A stretch of 64,000 nucleotides of DNA from Gemmobacter lutimaris (GCF_003570715.1 NZ_QXXQ01000004.1:1-64000), one strand, 5' to 3'. Positions 43,550 through 53,781 are shown, counted from the first letter of the stretch. The notes: generated by a model from the sequence alone, not told the origin. Numbers and translations are program-made.

Positions 43550-44566
43550 TTGGGCATCAGCGCGCTGACCCCCCCGCCCCGTGCCGAAGATGTCGTTGAA
43601 ATGGCTCTGGAATTTCCCGACAATCGGCTGCTGATCGATCTGTGTGGCGAATATGACCGCAATCTGGCGCAGATCGAACATGAAGTGGGGGTGCATATCC
43701 TCCGACGTGGCAACCGGCTGGCCGTGATCGGGGAAAAGGGCGCAAGGGAACAGGCGGCGGCGGTGCTTCAGTCGCTGTATGCGCGTCTGGAAGCCGGTCG
43801 TGGTGTGACGGCGGGCGACATCGAAGGGGCCATCCGCATGGGGCGACCGATGCCCGAAACCCCGCGCGAAGGCTCCGAACAGATCGAGATGTTCGGAGCG
43901 GGTTCGATCGAGTTGCGCACCCGCAAGAAGCCGATCGAGCCGCGCACCGAGGCGCAGAAAGCCTATGTCGCCAATCTGTTCGCCAATGAACTGGGCTTCG
44001 GCATCGGCCCGGCGGGCACCGGCAAGACTTACCTGGCGGTCGCTGTCGGCGTGACCATGTTCATCTCAGGCGCGGTGGAAAAGATCATCCTCTCCCGTCC
44101 GGCGGTGGAAGCGGGCGAACGCCTTGGCTTCCTGCCGGGCGATATGAAGGAAAAGGTCGATCCCTACATGCAGCCGCTTTATGACGCGCTGAATGACTTC
44201 CTTCCGGCCAAGCAGGTTCAGAAGTTGATGGAGGAAAAGCGGATCGAGATTGCGCCGCTGGCCTTTATGCGCGGGCGCACCCTCTCCAACGCCTTTGTGG
44301 TGCTGGACGAGGCGCAGAACGCCACCACCATGCAGATGAAGATGTTCCTCACCCGCTTGGGCGAAGGCTCGCGCATGGTGATCACCGGCGACCGCACGCA
44401 GGTCGATCTGCCGCGCGGCGTGGCTTCGGGTTTGCAGGACGCCGAACGCATCCTGAAAGGGGTGAAAGGCGTCAGCTTCAACTACTTCACCGCAAAGGAT
44501 GTGGTGCGGCATCCGCTGGTGGCGCGGATCATCGAAGCCTATGACCGCGAAGAGGGGCAGGGCTGA
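43550..44566 (+). CDS. phoH: PhoH-like ATPase (YbeZ)
   Basis: The roughly 338-residue protein has an N-terminal KH-like part (NRLLIDLCGEYDRNLAQIEHE) and a PhoH ATPase core: Walker A GFGIGPAGTGKTYLAVAVG near residue 150, SRPAVEAGERLGFLPGDMKEK near 185 and Walker B NAFVVLDEAQNATTMQMKMFL near 245, then ITGDRTQVDLP. It works with YbeY in rRNA maturation. The likely start is TTG at 43550 after AAAGGA; a further TTG at 43478 is less supported. It leads phoH-ybeY-corC-lnt. Confidence 0.93.
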   Translation: MGISALTPPPRAEDVVEMALEFPDNRLLIDLCGEYDRNLAQIEHEVGVHILRRGNRLAVIGEKGAREQAAAVLQSLYARLEAGRGVTAGDIEGAIRMGRPMPETPREGSEQIEMFGAGSIELRTRKKPIEPRTEAQKAYVANLFANELGFGIGPAGTGKTYLAVAVGVTMFISGAVEKIILSRPAVEAGERLGFLPGDMKEKVDPYMQPLYDALNDFLPAKQVQKLMEEKRIEIAPLAFMRGRTLSNAFVVLDEAQNATTMQMKMFLTRLGEGSRMVITGDRTQVDLPRGVASGLQDAERILKGVKGVSFNYFTAKDVVRHPLVARIIEAYDREEGQG

Positions 44567-44572
44567 ACGATT

Positions 44573-44596
44573 CCCGATCCGGTTTGCCGGATCGGG
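44573..44596 (+). terminator. Hairpin between phoH and ybeY
   Basis: CCCGATCCGG-TTTG-CCGGATCGGG is a perfect 10-bp stem with tetraloop, followed only by CTTTCCC. It could attenuate or stabilise the transcript rather than end it, since ybeY follows on the same strand. Confidence 0.55.
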
Positions 44597-44671
44597 CTTT
44601 CCCGCCACAGGGCCCGTCACACGGGATGAAAGCCGTTTGCGCATTGCCCGCCGTGGCCCTATGAGGCGCGC

Positions 44672-45175
44672 ATGAGTGCATGCGTCGAAATCGTGATCGA
44701 GGATGAGCGTTGGTCGGCCTTCGGGCTGGAGGTTGCGGCCGGTCGTGCGGCCAGCGCAACGCTGACGCATCTCGGGCTGGCGCCGGATCTGTTCGGCCTT
44801 GTGGTCATGGGCTGCGATGATGCCCGTATCGCCGGTCTGAACGGCGAGTTCCGCGACAAGGCAAAGCCCACCAATGTGCTCAGCTGGCCTTCCGAAGAAC
44901 GCGGCAGCGAATTCGCGGGTGAGGCGCCGGAGCGGCCCGAACCGGGAACGGTGGAAGAACCGGCCTCGTTGGGCGATATTGCCATTGCCTATGAAACCTG
45001 CACCCGCGAAGCCGCCGAGCAGGGCAAGGACATTCATGATCATGTCACGCATCTGCTGGTTCATGCGGTGCTGCACCTGCTGGGTTATGATCACATCGAC
45101 GATGATGATGCGGATTTGATGGAAGAGACCGAGCGGCAGATACTTGCCTCGCTTGGCATTGCAGACCCATATTAG
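44672..45175 (+). CDS. ybeY: Endoribonuclease YbeY
   Basis: The 167-residue metal-dependent RNase has the zinc motif HLLVHAVLHLLGYDHIDDDDAD near residue 128-149 and NGEFRDKAKPTNVLSWP near 56. It takes part in 16S rRNA 3' maturation and ribosome quality control. It is within the conserved phoH-ybeY-corC-lnt group. Confidence 0.95.
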   Translation: MSACVEIVIEDERWSAFGLEVAAGRAASATLTHLGLAPDLFGLVVMGCDDARIAGLNGEFRDKAKPTNVLSWPSEERGSEFAGEAPERPEPGTVEEPASLGDIAIAYETCTREAAEQGKDIHDHVTHLLVHAVLHLLGYDHIDDDDADLMEETERQILASLGIADPY

Positions 45176-45215
45176 GATGGGCGCTGCGACGCGGGATATT
45201 CGGGTAAAAGGACAG

Positions 45216-46133
45216 ATGGGCAGTAGTTACGAAGGATCGACCGCGGTGCCGCAGCAGGCACCTTCCGAGGGATCATCCGGCGAAGAGGGCGAGTCTCGGC
45301 CCGATCCTGCCCAGAAAGGCTTTTTCGGTAGGCTGCTTTCGGCCTTTTCGCCGCAGGACGCGGCAGAGCCTGACGGCCCCGCGATGACGACGAATCCTGC
45401 GCCGGTGCAGCTTCCCGGTCTTGCAAACCTGCGCAAGCTGCGCGTCGATGACGTGGCCATTCCGAAAGTCGAAATCGCGGCGGTGCCGCTGGACATCGGC
45501 AAGGATGAACTGGTCGAGGTGTTTCGCCAACAAGGCTTTTCGCGGCTGCCGGTCTACAAGGGCACGCTGGACCATCCGCAGGGTCTGGTGATGCTGAAGG
45601 ATATGGCGCTCCAGCACGGCTTTGGCGCGGGCGGGCGGTTCAGCCTGAAGAAACTCCTGCGGCCGATCCTTTATGCGCCGCCCTCGATGCCGCTGCATGT
45701 TCTGTTGCAGAAGATGCAGAAAGAGCGCGTCCATATGGCGTTGGTGATCGACGAATACGGCGGCGTGGACGGTCTGGTGACCATTGAAGACCTGATCGAA
45801 ACCGTTATCGGCGAGATCGAGGATGAACATGACGAGGCCGAGGGCACGCTGTGGAAACAGGAAAAGCCCGGCGTCTGGCTGATGCAATCCACCGCGCCGC
45901 TGGACGAGGTGGAGGCCGAGATCGGCATGGGTCTGCGCACCGGCGAGGACGATGGCGAGATCGACACGCTGGGCGGTCTGGTCTTCCTGCGCACCGGCCG
46001 GGTTCCCGCACGGGGCGAGATCGTGACCCATGAAACCGGGGTGCAGTTCGAGGTGGTTGATGCCGACCCCCGCCGCATCAAGCGCCTGCGCCTGCGTCTG
46101 CCCGAGGTTCCGGCTCCGGTTGACGGTGCCTGA
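45216..46133 (+). CDS. CorC-like CBS-domain protein
   Basis: The 305-residue cytoplasmic protein (start MGSSYEG after AAAAGGACAG) has a low-complexity N-terminus rich in Glu, Ser and Pro, two CBS domains (EVFRQQGFSRLPVYKGTLDH near residue 93 and LVIDEYGGVDGLVTIEDLIE near 175) and a C-terminal CorC/HlyC domain (GLRTGEDDGEIDTLGGLVF). It belongs to the small CorC group without the DUF21 membrane domain. The stop overlaps the lnt start by one base. Confidence 0.9.
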   Translation: MGSSYEGSTAVPQQAPSEGSSGEEGESRPDPAQKGFFGRLLSAFSPQDAAEPDGPAMTTNPAPVQLPGLANLRKLRVDDVAIPKVEIAAVPLDIGKDELVEVFRQQGFSRLPVYKGTLDHPQGLVMLKDMALQHGFGAGGRFSLKKLLRPILYAPPSMPLHVLLQKMQKERVHMALVIDEYGGVDGLVTIEDLIETVIGEIEDEHDEAEGTLWKQEKPGVWLMQSTAPLDEVEAEIGMGLRTGEDDGEIDTLGGLVFLRTGRVPARGEIVTHETGVQFEVVDADPRRIKRLRLRLPEVPAPVDGA

Positions 46134-47599
46134 TGGGCTTGCCGCGCTGGCGTGACCTTGCGCCCGCTTTCGGGCTTGGTGTGCTGGCCGCTGCGGGTCA
46201 GGCGCCATTCGGCGCGTGGCATGTTGCCTTGCCCGCTTTTGCGGCAATCATCTGGCAGGTTGTAGCGGGGCGCCCTGCCTTGCGCGGGTGGGCGGCGGGA
46301 ACCGGCTATTTTGCTGCCGCGCTCAACTGGATCGTGCAGCCCTTCTTCGTGGAACCCGAAACCTATGGCTGGATGGCGCCCTTCGCTCTGGTGCTGATGG
46401 CTGGCGGACTTGCGCTGTTCTGGGGCGCGGCAGCAGCGGTCTCGGCCCGGCTGACCCCTAACCTCGGCCGTCGCGCCTTTGCTTTCGCCCTGTGCCTCAC
46501 GACGGCCGAGGCGCTGCGTGGCGTGGTGTTCACCGGCTTTCCCTGGGCGCAGCCGGGGCATATCTGGATCGACACGCCAGTTGCGCAACTGGCTGCGCTG
46601 TTCGGGGCGGACGGCCTGACGCTGCTGACGCTGGTTCTGGCGGCGCTGCCGGTCATGGTGGGGGGCTGGGGGGCCGCGCTGGCGGCGCTGGCTCTGGTCG
46701 CGGTCTGGGGCGGCGGTGCCTGGCGACTGGCGCAGCCTGACCCGGTGGCGCCAGGTCTGACCTTCCGGCTGGTGCAACCGGCTGCCGAGCAAAGCCTGAA
46801 ATGGGATCCGTCACAGGCCGAACGGCTTTACCGGCTGCAAACCGGCTACACGGCAGCAGAGCCGCGCCCCGATCTGGTGATCTGGCCGGAAACCGCGCTG
46901 CCCTACCTTTATGATGCCGGCGGCGATGCGGCGCAGGGCGTGGCCGAGGCTGCGCGCGGCGTGCCGGTTGCCATGGGTGTGCAGCGGGTGGAGGGCGCCG
47001 CGGCCTATAACAGCCTCGCAGTGCTGGGCCCGGATGGCTATCAGATCGCCATTTACGACAAGGCGCATCTGGTGCCCTTTGGCGAATACCTACCCTTTGG
47101 CGATCTGGCGTGGCGGCTTTTTGGCATCTCGGCGTTCGCGGCGCGGCAGGGCTATGGCTATGCCGCCGGGCCGGGGCCGCGCGTGCTCGACCTTGGGCGG
47201 CTTGGCAAGGCGTTGCCCCTGATCTGCTATGAGGCGGTCTTTCCTGCCGAGGTGAATGCCGCCCCCGAACGTCCCGGCTGGTTGTTGCAGATCACCAATG
47301 ACGCCTGGTTCGGCACGCTGACTGGCCCGTTTCAACATGCCGCGCAGGCCCGGCTGCGGGCTGTGGAACAGGGATTGCCGCTGGTGCGTGTGGCCAACAC
47401 CGGCGTGACGCAGATGGTGGATGCGAAGGGCCGGGTCACCGCCGAACTGCGGTTCGGCAGCCCCGGCTATCTGGATGCGGCGCTTCCGGCCGCCTTGCCG
47501 CCTACACTTTTTGCACGCTACGGCGCACTGCCCTTCCTTCTGTTGCTGGGCGGGCTCGGCCTCGCGCTGCTGTTACACCGTTCACACCCTTCCGCTTGA
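46133..47599 (+). CDS. lnt: Apolipoprotein N-acyltransferase
   Basis: The 488-residue inner-membrane enzyme has several N-terminal transmembrane segments and a nitrilase-type periplasmic domain with the catalytic triad: Glu in LVIWPETALPY near residue 252, Lys in YDKAHLVPFGEYLPFGD near 310 and Cys in LPLICYEAVFP near 363. It N-acylates the lipidated cysteine of lipoproteins such as the one at 42954. It is the last gene of its group, followed by the metK leader. Confidence 0.95.
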   Translation: MGLPRWRDLAPAFGLGVLAAAGQAPFGAWHVALPAFAAIIWQVVAGRPALRGWAAGTGYFAAALNWIVQPFFVEPETYGWMAPFALVLMAGGLALFWGAAAAVSARLTPNLGRRAFAFALCLTTAEALRGVVFTGFPWAQPGHIWIDTPVAQLAALFGADGLTLLTLVLAALPVMVGGWGAALAALALVAVWGGGAWRLAQPDPVAPGLTFRLVQPAAEQSLKWDPSQAERLYRLQTGYTAAEPRPDLVIWPETALPYLYDAGGDAAQGVAEAARGVPVAMGVQRVEGAAAYNSLAVLGPDGYQIAIYDKAHLVPFGEYLPFGDLAWRLFGISAFAARQGYGYAAGPGPRVLDLGRLGKALPLICYEAVFPAEVNAAPERPGWLLQITNDAWFGTLTGPFQHAAQARLRAVEQGLPLVRVANTGVTQMVDAKGRVTAELRFGSPGYLDAALPAALPPTLFARYGALPFLLLLGGLGLALLLHRSHPSA

Positions 47600-47637
47600 C
47601 TGTGGGGCGGTCGGGGCATAACTCCGGGGTCATCGAA

Positions 47638-47684
47638 CCGTCACAACGGCTTCCTGGCGTGACGGGGATATATCAACGGAGCAC
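47638..47684 (+). ncRNA. SAM/SAH-type riboswitch in the metK leader
   Basis: P1 is formed by CCGTCAC (47638-47644) and GTGACGG (47659-47665). The loop AACGGCTTCCTGGC contains GCTTCC, which can pair with GGAGC at 47678-47682 to form the pseudoknot, and GGAG is the metK ribosome-binding site, 10 bp before the ATG. This layout and the bases ACAACGGCTTCCTGGCGTG match the SAM/SAH riboswitch class known from Rhodobacterales metK leaders. Ligand binding should sequester the ribosome-binding site. Confidence 0.92.
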
Positions 47685-47690
47685 TTCCCC

Positions 47691-48857
<1,167 letters not shown>

Positions 48858-48869
48858 CCCAAAAACGGG

Positions 48870-48904
48870 GCCTTCACCGGGGGCATCGAGCCCCCGTCGA
48901 AGGC
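48870..48904 (+). terminator. Nested hairpin after metK
   Basis: GCCTTC (48870-48875) pairs with GAAGGC (48899-48904), enclosing CGGGGGC/GCCCCCG around an ATCGA loop. A second structure with a T-rich tail follows at 48922. Confidence 0.6.
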
Positions 48905-48921
48905 GTTGCCACGCAAGGCTC

Positions 48922-48953
48922 GGCCCGGTCGCAAGGGTCGGGCCTTTGCTTTT
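48922..48953 (+). terminator. Rho-independent terminator after metK
   Basis: GGCCCG (48922-48927) pairs with CGGGCC (48939-48944), followed by TTTGCTTTT. With the nested hairpin just before it, this forms a tandem terminator. Confidence 0.65.
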
Positions 48954-48970
48954 CTGAACCGGTGACAGGT

Positions 48971-49019
48971 GAGTATTTATGCAAGAAGCAAAGCCGCCTT
49001 GCTTCTTGTCCAAATACTC
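48971..49019. repeat. Palindromic intergenic repeat, copy C
   Basis: GAGTATTT (48971-48978) and AAATACTC (49012-49019) enclose GCAAGAAGCAAAG and CTTGCTTCTTG. The right flank CCGCCGGAGGCA is the reverse complement of the left flank in copy A, so the copies share flanks in inverted orientation. It lies between the convergent metK and sulfatase genes. Confidence 0.85.
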
Positions 49020-49102
49020 CCGCCGGAGGCACGTCCGAGGCCACCGGCGCAGCCGGGGCCGAGACGAAAGGCTTGCGCCGCAGGCGCGCTATATAAGAAG
49101 AG

Positions 49103-50611
49103 TCATTCCCCACGTGGGAAGCGTTTGCTTTCTTCCAGCACATTCAGGTCCATATGGTTGCGCATGTAGCGTTCCGACGCTGCGCGCAGAGGTTGGTAAT
49201 CCCAGGGGAAATAGCTGCCGTTGCGCAGGGCTTCATAGACCACCCAGCGGCGGGCCTGACTTTCGCGGACCTCGGCGTCGTAGCGTTTCAGATCCCAGCG
49301 GGTGTCGGCCATGGCGCGGAAATGGGCGAGGGTTTCGGCATGTGCCGGGTCTTGTGCGAGGTTGATGCGTTCCTCGACATCGGTATCGAGGTCGAACAGC
49401 ATTTCGGGGTCTGCGAGGCAGCGCACATATTTCCAGCGGCCTTCGCGCAGCGCGACCAGCGGTGTGATGCTGCCCTCGGCGGCATATTCCATCGCTACGG
49501 GACTGGTGCGGTCGAAGCCTTTCGCCAGCGGCACGAGGCTTTCGCCGTCGGTCCAGGGCATGACCTCGTCCATCGAGATGCCCGCCAGATCGCAGAGTGT
49601 GGGGGTCACGTCGATGGTGCAGACCGGGGTTTCCACCCGGCCGGGGGCCAGTCCGGGAGCGGCGATCATCAGGGGCACGCGGGCCGCGCCTTCGAAGAAG
49701 TTCATCTTGAACCACAGACCGCGGCGGCCCAGCATCTCGCCGTGATCCGAGACGAAGACGATGATCGCCTCTTGCCGCGTCGCCTCCAATGCCGCGAGAA
49801 TTTCGCCGATCTTGTCATCGACGTAAGAGATATTGGCGAAGTAGCCCTGCCGGGCGCGGCGGATATGGTCGGGCGTAACTTCCAGCCCGCGCCAGTCGCA
49901 GGCATCCATCAGGCGCTGCGAATGGGGGTCCATGTCCTCGTAGGGGATCGCCTCGGGCGGATCGAGGTGCTGGCAGTCGTTATAGAGATCCCAGTATTTG
50001 CGACGCGCGACGAAAGGATCATGCGGGTGGGTGAAGCTGGCGCACAGCGTCCAGGGGCGGGCATCCAGGCCGCGGGACAGGTCGTAAAGCTTCTGCACCG
50101 CCTGGAAACACACGTCGTCGTCATATTCCAGCTGGTTGGTGATCTCGGCCACGCCTGCCCCGGTGACCGAGCCGAGATTGTGATACCACCAGTCGATCCG
50201 CTCGTCCGGTTTGCGGTAATCCGGGGTCCAGCCGAAATCGGCGGGGTAGATGTCGGTTGTCAGGCGTTGTTCGAACCCATGAAGCTGGTCGGGGCCGACG
50301 AAGTGCATCTTGCCGGAAAGGGCTGTCTGGTATCCGGCGCGGCGCAGATGATGGGCGAAGGTCGGGATGTCCGAGGTGAACTCGGCCGCATTGTCGTAAA
50401 CCCGTGTCCGGCGTGGCAGTTGCCCGGACATGAAACTGGCCCGCGCCGGGGCGCAGAGCGGCGAGGCGGTATAGGCATTGGTGAAGCGGACTGCGCCTTC
50501 GGCCAGCCGTTTCAGGTTGGGTGCATGCAGCCAGTCGGCGGGGCCATCCGGGAACAGCGTTCCCGTCAGCTGATCGACCATCAGGATAAGAATATTGGGC
50601 CTGTCCGCCAT
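49103..50611 (-). CDS. betC: Choline sulfatase
   Basis: The 502-residue type I sulfatase hydrolyses choline-O-sulfate to choline and sulfate. It has the N-terminal metal-site motif RPNILILMVDQLTG, the formylglycine motif SPLCAPARASFMSGQLP near residue 52, FVSDHGEMLGRRGLWFKMNFFE near 290 and a C-terminal choline-sulfatase region (LREGRWKYVRCL, then ERYMRNHMDLNVLE). The start MADRPN at 50611 is preferred over an in-frame Met 27 codons upstream. The divergent LysR gene is of the type that controls choline-sulfate use. No betA/betB gene is in the window. Confidence 0.92.
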   Translation of the reverse strand: MADRPNILILMVDQLTGTLFPDGPADWLHAPNLKRLAEGAVRFTNAYTASPLCAPARASFMSGQLPRRTRVYDNAAEFTSDIPTFAHHLRRAGYQTALSGKMHFVGPDQLHGFEQRLTTDIYPADFGWTPDYRKPDERIDWWYHNLGSVTGAGVAEITNQLEYDDDVCFQAVQKLYDLSRGLDARPWTLCASFTHPHDPFVARRKYWDLYNDCQHLDPPEAIPYEDMDPHSQRLMDACDWRGLEVTPDHIRRARQGYFANISYVDDKIGEILAALEATRQEAIIVFVSDHGEMLGRRGLWFKMNFFEGAARVPLMIAAPGLAPGRVETPVCTIDVTPTLCDLAGISMDEVMPWTDGESLVPLAKGFDRTSPVAMEYAAEGSITPLVALREGRWKYVRCLADPEMLFDLDTDVEERINLAQDPAHAETLAHFRAMADTRWDLKRYDAEVRESQARRWVVYEALRNGSYFPWDYQPLRAASERYMRNHMDLNVLEESKRFPRGE

Positions 50612-50686
50612 GATCTGCGCCTTTTGCTTCCGTTCATATTGAAACACCATATGTTGTGAACAAGAAAGACAGGAGTTTTCGATGTT

Positions 50687-50709
50687 TTGCATAAAGATGA
50701 TTTATGCAA
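50687..50709. promoter_or_regulatory. Inverted repeat TTGCATAAA-N5-TTTATGCAA overlapping the regulator start codon
   Basis: A perfect 9-5-9 inverted repeat covers 50687-50709, and its right arm contains the ATG (50704) of the LysR gene. A CATATG-centred region (about 50644-50660) lies nearer to betC. The site suggests autorepression that blocks initiation directly. Confidence 0.6.
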
Positions 50710-51588
50710 CTTGACCCGGCAGCCCTTCGGGTGATCGAGGCGGTGGCGCGGCACGGGTCTTTGACGCGGGCCGGGGCGGCGCTGGGGCTCAGCCAGCCGG
50801 CGATCAGCTATCAGCTGCGCCGGGCGGAAGATCATCTGGGCGTGGCGCTGTTCACGCGGGGGCGGGGCGGCTGTCTGCCGACCCCGGCAGGGGACGTGCT
50901 GTTGCGCGCTCTGCTGCCGGCGCTGGCGCAGATCGACGCCGCGCTGGCCGAGGTGTCGGGGCTGGCGCGGGCGCCCGCGCTGCGCATCCTCACCGATTTT
51001 GGCTTTGCAGGGTTGTGGCTGATGCCCCGTCTGGCGCGGTTTCGCAGCCTGCATCCGGGGATCGAGGTGCAGATCACCGCCTCGCAGGAAAACCGCGCGC
51101 CGCAGGTGGGGGAGGTGGCGATCCGCTTTGCGCAGCAGGGGGATCTGGCTGAAGGGGCGTGGCTGCTGATGCCGGAACGGGTGGTTCCTGTTTGCGCGCC
51201 GGAGTTTCTGGATGCGCAGGGGCCGCTGGATACACCCGCGCTGTTGGCGCAGGCAGTGTTGCTGCATCTGGATGCACCGGCGGAGGCGCGCTGGTTCACC
51301 TGGGCAGGCTGGTTTGCCGATCAGGGGATCGCCCGACCACGCCGGAGTGGCGAATTGGGCATGAATACCTATGATTTCGTTGTGCAGGCCGCGTTGGCAG
51401 GGCAGGGGGTGGCGCTGGGGTGGCTGCCCCTGATCGCGCCGCATCTGGCCTCCGGTGCGCTGGCGCCACTGGGGCCCGAGATCCTGCGGGCAGAGAGCGG
51501 TTATTGGGTGGAAACGCGTGGGGCTGCCACGGCGGCTCAGGCCGCTTTGGCAGATTGGTTGCGTTCGGAAGTAAGGCATGGTTCATAA
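50704..51588 (+). CDS. LysR-family choline-sulfate-utilisation regulator
   Basis: The 294-residue LysR protein has the N-terminal HTH (LDPAALRVIEAVARHGSLTRAG, LSQPAISYQLRRAEDHLGVALF) and a GcvA-like effector domain starting RILTDFGFAGLWLMPRLARF. It is divergent from betC by 92 bp, the arrangement typical of choline-sulfate regulons. The ATG lies within an inverted repeat. Unlike many LysR genes it has no separate transporter next to it, the next gene being a CocE hydrolase. Confidence 0.87.
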   Translation: MQLDPAALRVIEAVARHGSLTRAGAALGLSQPAISYQLRRAEDHLGVALFTRGRGGCLPTPAGDVLLRALLPALAQIDAALAEVSGLARAPALRILTDFGFAGLWLMPRLARFRSLHPGIEVQITASQENRAPQVGEVAIRFAQQGDLAEGAWLLMPERVVPVCAPEFLDAQGPLDTPALLAQAVLLHLDAPAEARWFTWAGWFADQGIARPRRSGELGMNTYDFVVQAALAGQGVALGWLPLIAPHLASGALAPLGPEILRAESGYWVETRGAATAAQAALADWLRSEVRHGS

Positions 51589-51674
51589 GCGACAAAATAA
51601 TGTCGAATTTCGGCATGACGCGGCGGGCTGTCAGGATCAGCCTGCCGCAGCACCCAACAGACCCCGGAGTTGCC

Positions 51675-53681
51675 ATGACCGCGCTCACCACCGTTTCGGA
51701 ATTTCCGCACAAGCTGATCGACGATCCTGATGTCGGGATTGTCATGCCCGATGGCACCCGGCTTTCGGCGCGGATCTGGCGACCCGCCGGATCGGAGGCG
51801 CAGCCGGTTCCGGCGGTGCTGGAATACATCCCCTATCGCAAGCGCGACGGAACCTTGCCGCGAGACGAGTTGATGCACCCCCATGTCGCAGGCCATGGCT
51901 ATGCGTCGGTCCGGGTGGACATGCGCGGCAACGGCGACAGCGAAGGGCTGATGACCGACGAATACACGCAGCAGGAAATGGATGATGCGCTTGCCGTCAT
52001 CGCCTGGCTGGCGGAACAGCCCTGGTGCAGCGGTGCGGTCGGGATGATGGGCAAAAGCTGGGGTGGGTTCAACTGCCTGCAAACCGCCTATCTGCGGCCA
52101 GCTGCGCTGAAAGCGGTGATCTCGGTCTGCTCTACCACCGATCGCTTTGCCGATGACGTGCATTTCAAGGGCGGCTGCATGCTGGGCGAAAATCCGGGCT
52201 GGGGGGCTGTGATGCTGTCCTTCAGCTCGCGTCCTGCCGACCCGGCGTTGCGGCCTGACTGGCGGGCCGACTGGCTGCGGCGGTTGGAGGCCGAGCCCTA
52301 TCTTGCCCCACGCTGGGCCAGCCACCAAAACCGCGATGCCTATTGGCAGCATGGCTCGGTCTGTGAGGACTGGGCTGCCATTCAGGTGCCGGTGCTGAGC
52401 GTGGGTGGATGGGCCGACAATTACATGAATACCGTCGGGCATCTGATGGGCAAGCAGCAGTCGCTGGTGCAGGGGCTGATGGGGCCCTGGGTGCATCAAT
52501 ACCCGCATACCGCCGTGCCGGGGCCGCAGATCGGTTTCCTGCAAGTGGCGATCCGCTGGTGGGATCGCTGGCTGAAGGGAATTGCAAACGGGGCGGAGGC
52601 CGATCCGGCCTATCGGGCCTATATGCTGCATTCCGAACAGCCTTCGGCCGCGCCCGCCTTTCGCAAAGGCCATTGGGTGACGGAAACCGCATGGCCCAGC
52701 CCGCGCGTCACGCCCGAGGTCTGGCCTCTGGCGCCGGGGCGTCTGGGCGGCGAGGGGGAGCCGCTGGATGTGGGGGTGAACACGCCGCAGCATCTGGGCC
52801 TGCATACCGGCGAATATTTCCCGATGGGGCTGAATGCCGAAATGCCCGGTGACCAGCGCGAGGATGATGCGATGTCGGTCTGCTTTGACAGCGCGCCGCT
52901 GGCCGGGGGGATGGATCTTCTGGGCCGCGCGGTGCTGCGGTTGCGGCTGACCTGTGACAAGCCCTTCGCCCAGATCTTCGCCCGGCTGTGCGATGTGGCG
53001 CCCGATGGAAGCTCGGTTCGTATCTGCCACGGCATGTTGAACCTGCGCCACCGCGACAGCATGGAAAACCCGACGCCGGTGCCGGTGGGCGAGGCTTTCG
53101 GCATCGAACTGGCGCTGGACGAGATGGGCTATCGGCTTGCCCCCGGCCACCGGCTGCGGCTGGCGCTTTCGACGACCTATTGGCCTTTCGCCTGGCCGTC
53201 GGCCGAGGCGGCGACACTGACCTTGCAGGAGGGCAGCCTTGAACTGCCGCGTCATTCCGGCAGCACCGGCGACGAATGGACGCCGCCCCCACCGGAAGCC
53301 GCACCTGCATGGCGCCACCGGGTGCTGCGCGAAGGCAGCGCCGCCCGGAGGATCGAGCGCGATCTGATCACCGGCGAGGTGTCGCTTGTGGTGGCAGAGG
53401 ACAGCGGCGATGCCGAAAACCTCGATCACGGGCTGATCAGCGGCGATACGATGCGCGAGGTCTGGACCATTCATCCCGACGATCCGTTGTCCGCGCGTGT
53501 GGCCATCACCTATGAACAGCGCCTGTCACGCGGCGAATGGTCGGTTCGCACCCTTGCCGAGACGAATCTGACCTCGGAAAGCGGGCATCTTGTGTTCACC
53601 GCCAGGTTGCAAGCCTGGGAGGGGGAGGCAGAGGTCTTCGCCCGCGATTTCCGTGAATTTGTCAAACGCGACCACCTCTGA
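51675..53681 (+). CDS. CocE/NonD family alpha/beta hydrolase
   Basis: The 668-residue protein is of the cocaine esterase/X-Pro dipeptidyl-peptidase type. The catalytic domain has SARIWRPAGS, VRVDMRGNGDSEG near residue 78, the nucleophile elbow MMGKSWGGFNCLQTAYL near 118, VLSVGGWADNYMN near 240 with the acid, and MGPWVHQYPH near 275 with the His. A C-terminal jelly-roll domain (about 350-570, LLGRAVLRLRLTCDKPFAQIF) and a roughly 100-residue extension follow. No signal peptide is present, so it acts in the cytoplasm. It directly precedes a peptide-type importer and may process the imported compound. Substrate unknown. Confidence 0.88.
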   Translation: MTALTTVSEFPHKLIDDPDVGIVMPDGTRLSARIWRPAGSEAQPVPAVLEYIPYRKRDGTLPRDELMHPHVAGHGYASVRVDMRGNGDSEGLMTDEYTQQEMDDALAVIAWLAEQPWCSGAVGMMGKSWGGFNCLQTAYLRPAALKAVISVCSTTDRFADDVHFKGGCMLGENPGWGAVMLSFSSRPADPALRPDWRADWLRRLEAEPYLAPRWASHQNRDAYWQHGSVCEDWAAIQVPVLSVGGWADNYMNTVGHLMGKQQSLVQGLMGPWVHQYPHTAVPGPQIGFLQVAIRWWDRWLKGIANGAEADPAYRAYMLHSEQPSAAPAFRKGHWVTETAWPSPRVTPEVWPLAPGRLGGEGEPLDVGVNTPQHLGLHTGEYFPMGLNAEMPGDQREDDAMSVCFDSAPLAGGMDLLGRAVLRLRLTCDKPFAQIFARLCDVAPDGSSVRICHGMLNLRHRDSMENPTPVPVGEAFGIELALDEMGYRLAPGHRLRLALSTTYWPFAWPSAEAATLTLQEGSLELPRHSGSTGDEWTPPPPEAAPAWRHRVLREGSAARRIERDLITGEVSLVVAEDSGDAENLDHGLISGDTMREVWTIHPDDPLSARVAITYEQRLSRGEWSVRTLAETNLTSESGHLVFTARLQAWEGEAEVFARDFREFVKRDHL

Positions 53682-53781
53682 TACAAAACCGACAGGTTTT
53701 CAGGTCAGAAAACAATTTACGCCGGGCCGCCTTGTGCATCATGCTCGGGAAAACACAACAAGACTGTCAGGGAGTCCCTAA

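Noticed and set aside
49154-50659. A 501-codon plus-strand open frame opposite betC
   Set aside because: Antisense to a sulfatase with an intact C-x-P-x-R motif.
51537-53474. A 645-codon minus-strand open frame opposite the CocE hydrolase
   Set aside because: Composition typical of a shadow frame, no ribosome-binding site, and the opposite strand has clear catalytic motifs.
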